Both the position numbers and the translations under genes were made by a program. A stretch of 64,000 bases of DNA, taken from Bacillus taeanensis. Its GTDB lineage: Bacteria; Bacillota; Bacilli; Bacillales; UBA6769. Positions 59,425-64,000 of the stretch are shown here, piece after piece. The notes beneath the pieces are model-generated. The model had not been told where the DNA came from. It was given only the letters and a program-made list of their open reading frames with translations, and searched no databases. Within the stretch, counting starts at the first letter, position 1; every line of letters begins with the position of its first letter. The stretch covers positions 423,367 to 487,366 of the forward strand of contig NZ_QOCW01000001.1 of assembly GCF_003318295.1 (NCBI RefSeq), read 5' to 3'.

Positions 59425-59530
59425 TTTTATCACTTCTCTCTTATCCTTTTATTGTAAGGCTTTAGTAACAATTTACAGGATCTTAAAAATAAAAAACTCT
59501 TGTCATAAGTTTAAATCTATGTAAATATAG

Positions 59531-59542
59531 GTGTCAAGACAC
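59531..59542. promoter_or_regulatory. NadR/NiaR operator between nifS and nadB
   Basis: GTGTCAAGACAC is an inverted repeat (GTGTC, 2-bp centre, GACAC); on the - strand it reads TGTCTTGACAC, which fits the NiaR box as I remember it. It overlaps or follows a possible nadB promoter (TTGTCA 59500-59505, TAAATA 59522-59527) and lies between two divergent NAD-related transcription units. Confidence 0.75.
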
Positions 59543-59573
59543 ATGTAAAATTAAAAGGTCGAGGAGGCTGTTT

Positions 59574-61139
59574 ATGAAAGTAAGACAGTCAGATGTTTTA
59601 ATAATAGGAAGTGGAATAGCTGGTTTGATGGTAGCTGAGCTTCTTTCTTCACATAAAAATGTGACAATAATCACAAAGTCTAAATGGAAGCACAGTAATT
59701 CAAGACTTGCCCAAGGCGGTATTGCAGCCGCAGTTACAAAAGAAGATCATTGGCTTGATCATTTTTTTGATACGTTAGCTGCTGGAGATGAACATAATAG
59801 TGAAGAGATGACACGTTTACTCGTAAAAGAAGGTCTTGAGATGGTCAAACATTTAATTCAGATTGGCGTTCCTTTTGATCGAAACGAATCTGGTGAATTA
59901 ATTTTAGCGCAGGAAGGTGCTCATCGAATAAGAAGAATTTTACATGCTGGTGGAGATGCGACAGGACATGCGATTGTTTCTACACTTTTTGAGAGGGTTA
60001 GCAAGCATACAACCATTATTGAAGAAGAAATGGTCGTTGATTTAATTGTTGAGAATGAATGCTGTCAAGGAGCATGGACAATCAACAGCGCGGGAGAAAA
60101 GACTTTCTACTCATCACCCTCTGTTGTGCTTGCAGCTGGAGGAGCAGGAGGTTTGTATCCTGTCACATCCAATGATGCTTCTGTTACAGGTGATGGTTTT
60201 GCAATTGCTTATCGAGCAGGTGCTAAGTTAGCAGACTTAGAGTTTGTTCAATTTCATCCCACAATGCTCGTTTGTAATGGGCAAGCACAAGGGCTAATCT
60301 CGGAAGCTGTACGAGGAGAGGGAGCTGTACTTGTTACAGAAAGTGGAGAGCGTTTAATGATTGGTGTACATGAACAAGAAGATTTAGCACCGCGTGATGT
60401 CGTGTCTCGTGCGATATTTCACAAGATTCAAGAAGGTGAACAAGTCTACCTAGATATAAAAGATGTTTCGAATTTTCATGAAAGATTTCCTACGATCAGC
60501 GAGATGTGTAAAAAGAACGGAATTGATTTACAAAAAGGTTTGCTGCCTGTTATGCCTGGTGCCCATTTTAATATGGGAGGCGTTTCTACTGATCAAAAAG
60601 GAAGAACCACGCTTTCAAATCTTTATGCAGTAGGAGAAGTAGCTCATACAGGCGTGCATGGTGCCAATCGTTTAGCCAGCAACTCTTTGTTAGAAGGAAT
60701 TGTTTTTGCAAAACAAGCGGCTAATGCAATTTTAACAAATGGCAATTCAAGGAGCTCTTCCACAGTTCCTTCCTTTGCGGCATTAAAATCGAACCATTAT
60801 CCGTCAAAGAAAGAAATCCAAAAAGTGATGGAGAAATATGTGGGGATTATTCGCACTAAACAAGGATTACAACCCGCAGTTCAGTGGTTTGAATCATATT
60901 TAAAGCGGATATCGGCACGTTCGATTTATGAAGAGGTATCAATAGATGACGTTACAAAATTAAATATGCTTACATCTGGGTGGTTAATTGCATCGGCAGC
61001 ATTAAGGAGAACTGAAAGCCGGGGCGGTCATTATCGGTCTGATTATCCACTTAAAGATCAATTAAGATGGCATCAGCAGACAATTTATTTTCAAAAAGAT
61101 AACCAGTTTTCTCATAATGAATTAGTAAATGTTCGTTAA
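59574..61139 (+). CDS. nadB: L-Aspartate oxidase NadB
   Basis: A 521-residue flavoprotein oxidising aspartate to iminoaspartate, the first step of de novo NAD synthesis. The FAD motif GSGIAG lies at 12-17, and RLAQGGIAAAVTKEDH, the histidine/arginine substrate site EGAHRIRRILHAGGDATG, and GEVAHTGVHGANRLASNSLL are typical of the succinate dehydrogenase/fumarate reductase flavoprotein family. ATG 59574 follows GAGGAGG. nadC follows at once. Confidence 0.95.
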   Translation: MKVRQSDVLIIGSGIAGLMVAELLSSHKNVTIITKSKWKHSNSRLAQGGIAAAVTKEDHWLDHFFDTLAAGDEHNSEEMTRLLVKEGLEMVKHLIQIGVPFDRNESGELILAQEGAHRIRRILHAGGDATGHAIVSTLFERVSKHTTIIEEEMVVDLIVENECCQGAWTINSAGEKTFYSSPSVVLAAGGAGGLYPVTSNDASVTGDGFAIAYRAGAKLADLEFVQFHPTMLVCNGQAQGLISEAVRGEGAVLVTESGERLMIGVHEQEDLAPRDVVSRAIFHKIQEGEQVYLDIKDVSNFHERFPTISEMCKKNGIDLQKGLLPVMPGAHFNMGGVSTDQKGRTTLSNLYAVGEVAHTGVHGANRLASNSLLEGIVFAKQAANAILTNGNSRSSSTVPSFAALKSNHYPSKKEIQKVMEKYVGIIRTKQGLQPAVQWFESYLKRISARSIYEEVSIDDVTKLNMLTSGWLIASAALRRTESRGGHYRSDYPLKDQLRWHQQTIYFQKDNQFSHNELVNVR

Positions 61140-61162
61140 TGTCAGATAGAGGAGAGTCAATG

Positions 61163-62008
61163 ATGAATAAATTGAAATTACAAGAGATGTTACAGCAGTT
61201 TTTCCGTGAAGATATTGGTGATGGTGATCTTACAAGCTCTATCATATTTTCTGAAAAAGACATTGCTTCAGGGGTATTTATTGCAAAGGAAGATGGCGTT
61301 ATATCTGGAATGGCTGTTATTCAAACGGGCTATCATTTATTAGAGAATAACGTGTCCGTAAAGAATTTTGTAAGTGATGGAGAATTAGTGAAAAAAGGAG
61401 ATGTCATTGCAGAAGTGACTGGACCAGTTCACATTCTTTTAACTGGTGAACGTGTGATATTAAATTTACTGCAGCGAATGAGCGGTATTGCTACATTAAC
61501 AAATCAAACGGTTCAGTTATTAAATGATCCCCATACCCGAGTTTGTGATACAAGAAAAACGACACCTGGTTTACGAATGCTTGAAAAATATGCAGTCACA
61601 AGCGGAGGCGGATATAATCACCGTTATGGATTGTATGATGGGGTTATGATTAAAGATAACCATATTGCACACATGGGCAGTATTACAAAAGCTGTTACAG
61701 TTGTAAAATCAAAGCTTGGCCATATGGTGAAGATTGAAGTTGAAACCGAAACAGAAGCACAAGTTAGGGAAGCTGTTGAGATGGGTGTCGATGTTATTAT
61801 GTTTGATAATCGTTCACCAGAAGAAGTGAAACAATTTGTTGAAATTGTTCCATCTCATATTACAACCGAAGCATCTGGTGGGATTACTTTAGAAAATATT
61901 GGCCAGTACCAAGGAACTGGTGTTGATTATATATCGCTTGGGATGTTAACACATTCAGCACGTTCTTTAGATATTAGTCTTAATCTTAAAGGGGGAAGCA
62001 AGGCATGA
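61163..62008 (+). CDS. nadC: Nicotinate-nucleotide pyrophosphorylase (carboxylating) NadC
   Basis: A 281-residue quinolinate phosphoribosyltransferase. It starts [20 protein letters not shown] and shows DGDLTS, the [16 protein letters not shown] helix, [37 protein letters not shown] and the C-terminal phosphate loop EASGGI. An upstream in-frame ATG (61139) overlaps the nadB stop; GAGGAG (61149-61154) favours ATG 61163 (or 61160). The stop overlaps nadA by 4 bp. Confidence 0.95.
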   Translation: MNKLKLQEMLQQFFREDIGDGDLTSSIIFSEKDIASGVFIAKEDGVISGMAVIQTGYHLLENNVSVKNFVSDGELVKKGDVIAEVTGPVHILLTGERVILNLLQRMSGIATLTNQTVQLLNDPHTRVCDTRKTTPGLRMLEKYAVTSGGGYNHRYGLYDGVMIKDNHIAHMGSITKAVTVVKSKLGHMVKIEVETETEAQVREAVEMGVDVIMFDNRSPEEVKQFVEIVPSHITTEASGGITLENIGQYQGTGVDYISLGMLTHSARSLDISLNLKGGSKA

Positions 62009-63108
62009 ACGTATTAGAAATGCTTGAAAATCAATCATCATTACCAGAACGATATAAAACAATGGCCATTGCGGAAATGGAGCAGCGTGTAAAAGAAATC
62101 AAAGAATATTTTGGGGAAAAGCTCTATATTCCTGGGCATCATTATCAAAAAGATGAAGTAATTCAATTTGCTGACAGCACCGGGGATTCTCTTCAGCTTG
62201 CGCAGCTTGCAGCAGAAAATCAATCCGCTGATTATATTGTTTTTTGTGGTGTTCATTTTATGGCAGAAACAGCAGATATTTTAACAGGCGATCATCAAGC
62301 TGTTGTTCTTCCTGATTTGCGTGCTGGCTGTTCCATGGCCGATATGGCAGACATTCACCAATTAAACCGGGGTTGGAAAATCATGCAGGAGCAGTTCGGG
62401 GATACCATTTTACCGCTAACATATGTGAATTCAACAGCTTCTATTAAAGCCTTCTGTGGGAGTCATGGAGGAGCAACGGTTACATCTTCAAATGCTGAAA
62501 AAATGCTGAAATGGGCCTTTACACAAAAAGAACGTATTTTATTTTTACCTGATCAACATTTAGGACGAAATACAGCATATGATTTAGGAATTCCGCTTGA
62601 AAAAATGGCTGTATGGAATCCAATAGAAAATACTTTTGAATATGAAGGAAATTTGGAAGATGTACAAGTTATTTTATGGAAAGGTCATTGTTCAGTACAT
62701 GAAAAGTTCACTGTTCAAAACATCGAACATCTTCGTAAAACAAATCCTGAAATGAACATTATTGTCCATCCGGAATGTACAAGGGAAGTTGTCGAATTAG
62801 CTGATATGGCTGGTTCAACAAATTATATTATTCAAACAATTGAAAATGCCCCTTCTGGTAGTAAATGGGCAATTGGAACTGAAATGAATTTAGTGAATCG
62901 AATCATTAATACACATAAAGATAAAGAAATTGTTTCTCTTAATCCTCATATGTGTCCATGTTTAACAATGAATCGCATTGATCTTCCTCATTTATTATGG
63001 GCGCTTGAAAGTTTAAAAGATGGAAAAGTAATCAATCAAATTAAGGTTGATGACACGACTTCACATGATGCAAAATTGGCGCTTGATCGAATGTTAAGTA
63101 GAGCGTAG
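62005..63108 (+). CDS. nadA: Quinolinate synthase NadA
   Basis: A 367-residue oxygen-sensitive [4Fe-4S] enzyme that condenses iminoaspartate and dihydroxyacetone phosphate. Expected cluster ligands C109 (RAGCSMADM), C229 ([10 protein letters not shown]) and C319 (HMCPCL) are all present, and correspond to C110, C230 and C320 in B. subtilis. The [17 protein letters not shown] substrate region is intact. It overlaps nadC by 4 bp and closes the nadBCA unit. The NifS desulfurase divergent from nadB probably matures its cluster. Confidence 0.96.
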   Translation: MNVLEMLENQSSLPERYKTMAIAEMEQRVKEIKEYFGEKLYIPGHHYQKDEVIQFADSTGDSLQLAQLAAENQSADYIVFCGVHFMAETADILTGDHQAVVLPDLRAGCSMADMADIHQLNRGWKIMQEQFGDTILPLTYVNSTASIKAFCGSHGGATVTSSNAEKMLKWAFTQKERILFLPDQHLGRNTAYDLGIPLEKMAVWNPIENTFEYEGNLEDVQVILWKGHCSVHEKFTVQNIEHLRKTNPEMNIIVHPECTREVVELADMAGSTNYIIQTIENAPSGSKWAIGTEMNLVNRIINTHKDKEIVSLNPHMCPCLTMNRIDLPHLLWALESLKDGKVINQIKVDDTTSHDAKLALDRMLSRA

Positions 63109-63253
63109 AATTTGACCTTGCTTTCCTCCTGTGACATGCATACATTGGCTTTTTTACGCATAGATTGTGCTAGAGAAAATAAGACAAATATGTAGCAAAT
63201 TGCCCAGTTCAACATATGAATATAAAGAATGTGCACAGGAGGGAGATTACATC

Positions 63254-64000
63254 GTGAAAATCCATATCGTACAAAAAGGCGATACGCTTTGGAAGATCGC
63301 TCAAAAATATGGAGTTGATTTTGAAAATTTAAAAGCAGTTAATAAACAATTAAGTAATCCGGATCTAATTATGCCGGGAATGAAAATCAAAGTTCCGAGC
63401 GGCAGTGTCCCTGTGAAAAAGCAGCAGTTGAAAGAGCAGCCAAAAGAGGGTTATTATTCAATAGGAAAAAAGAAGGAGCAGCCAAAAGAGGGCTATTATC
63501 CATTGGAACAAAAGAAAGAGAAGCCGGTAGAAAAGCCAATAGAAAAGCCAATAGAAAAGCCAGTAGAGAAACCAATAGAAAAGTCAGCCAAAAAGCCGAT
63601 AGAGAATCCGGTAAAAAAGGAAAAAGAACAAATACAACCATTGAAACAAAAGCATGAAGAATTAGAATCGAAACAACAAAAACCATTAAAAGACAGCACT
63701 CCTTCCAAGTATCCAAAAAAAGAAACGAAAATAACGTCCCATATTAATATTTCTCCTCCGGCAAAATCGAAAGATCAATCACTTGAATCGCCTGAATATC
63801 AAGAATCAGTGATGGGAGAGATGGATGAAATGGATATTCCTGTACCACCACAAGCAATGCCTTATATGGCGTCTCCGCAGCAGCAAATGCCGGCACCTTA
63901 TCCGCAGCAGCAAATGCCGGCACCTTATCCGCAGCAGCAAATGCCGGCACCTTATCCGCAGCAGCAAATGCCGGCACCTTATCCGCAGCAGCAAATGCCG
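63254..64000 (+). CDS. safA: Spore coat assembly protein SafA, N-terminal part
   Basis: The frame opens at GTG 63254 behind GGAGGGAG and runs off the end of the window (249 codons seen). Residues 1-48 are a LysM domain (IHIVQKGDTLWKIAQKYGVD...MPGMKIKVP), which targets SafA to the spore cortex surface. A low-complexity stretch follows with QPKEGYY repeats and a run of six-residue-like VEKPIEKP units. A Pro/Gln/Met-rich region then holds a nine-residue repeat (PQQQMPAPY) to the window end. Position after nadA and the LysM start match B. subtilis safA. SafA interacts with SpoVID, whose gene is at 28610. The length and C-terminus are not visible. Confidence 0.88.
   Translation, partial: MKIHIVQKGDTLWKIAQKYGVDFENLKAVNKQLSNPDLIMPGMKIKVPSGSVPVKKQQLKEQPKEGYYSIGKKKEQPKEGYYPLEQKKEKPVEKPIEKPIEKPVEKPIEKSAKKPIENPVKKEKEQIQPLKQKHEELESKQQKPLKDSTPSKYPKKETKITSHINISPPAKSKDQSLESPEYQESVMGEMDEMDIPVPPQAMPYMASPQQQMPAPYPQQQMPAPYPQQQMPAPYPQQQMPAPYPQQQMP
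63875..64000 (+). repeat. Perfect 27-bp tandem repeats in safA
   Basis: Four complete identical units at 63875, 63902, 63929 and 63956, and a partial fifth from 63983 to the window end. Each encodes PQQQMPAPY in frame. The array continues beyond the window. Confidence 0.95.

Noticed and set aside
63387..63994. Several low-complexity ORFs on - strand opposite safA
   Set aside because: They arise from the repeat structure of safA read backwards; safA itself has the LysM domain, ribosome binding site and synteny.
63875..64000. CRISPR array
   Set aside because: The 27-bp units are contiguous with no spacers, in frame and part of safA.

Overview
The window is a 64-kb stretch of a low-GC, endospore-forming Bacillaceae chromosome. 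The gene order is the one I know from the corresponding Bacillus subtilis segment: rdgB-ysnB, ilv-leu, ysoA-tig-clpX-lonB-lonA-engB, hemAXCDBL, spoVID-ysxE-valS-folC, spoIIB-maf-radC-mreBCD-minCD-spoIVFAB, rplU-prp-rpmA-spo0B-obg-pheBA, nadR/nifS-nadBCA-safA. Sporulation genes (spoVID, spoIIB, spoIVFA, spoIVFB, spo0B, safA), T-box leaders, purine-rich ribosome binding sites and frequent TTG starts all fit Firmicutes. The genus cannot be fixed from the sequence alone. Almost everything lies on the + strand.

Layout. 1-1200: end of rdgB, ysnB, and tRNA-Gly(UCC) and tRNA-Arg(UCU). 1400-9560: branched-chain amino acid genes ilvE, a T-box leader (apparent Ile specifier), ilvB-ilvN-ilvC, then leuB-leuC-leuD with leuA missing between ilvC and leuB. 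9700-18780: ysoA, trigger factor, ClpX, LonB, LonA and the GTPase EngB (protein folding, proteolysis, ribosome assembly). 19000-21850: a polar amino acid ABC transporter and a small membrane protein lying between engB and hemA. 22080-28470: six genes for 5-aminolevulinate and uroporphyrinogen III synthesis. 28600-35480: spore coat genes spoVID and ysxE, a Val T-box with valS, and folC.

35500-42610 is the least ordinary part. It is an accessory type IV pilus-like locus with three pseudopilin/PilX-like genes on the - strand and, on the + strand, an unknown acidic membrane protein, a PRC-barrel protein, a degenerate VanW-like protein, the C-terminal half of PilM, PilN and PilO. No assembly ATPase (PilB), retraction ATPase (PilT), platform protein (PilC) or prepilin peptidase (ComC) is present, although B. 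subtilis has comC at this site. It is either a pared-down accessory module or a decaying remnant.

42700-64000 returns to conserved core: spoIIB, maf, radC, the rod-shape and division-site genes, the SpoIVF pro-sigmaK processing pair, an RNase E/G-family gene, the L21/Prp/L27 cluster (L27 has the cleavable N-terminal extension that Prp removes), Spo0B, Obg, PheB/PheA, and de novo NAD synthesis with its repressor NadR and a matching operator. The window ends inside safA, in a run of perfect 27-bp repeats.
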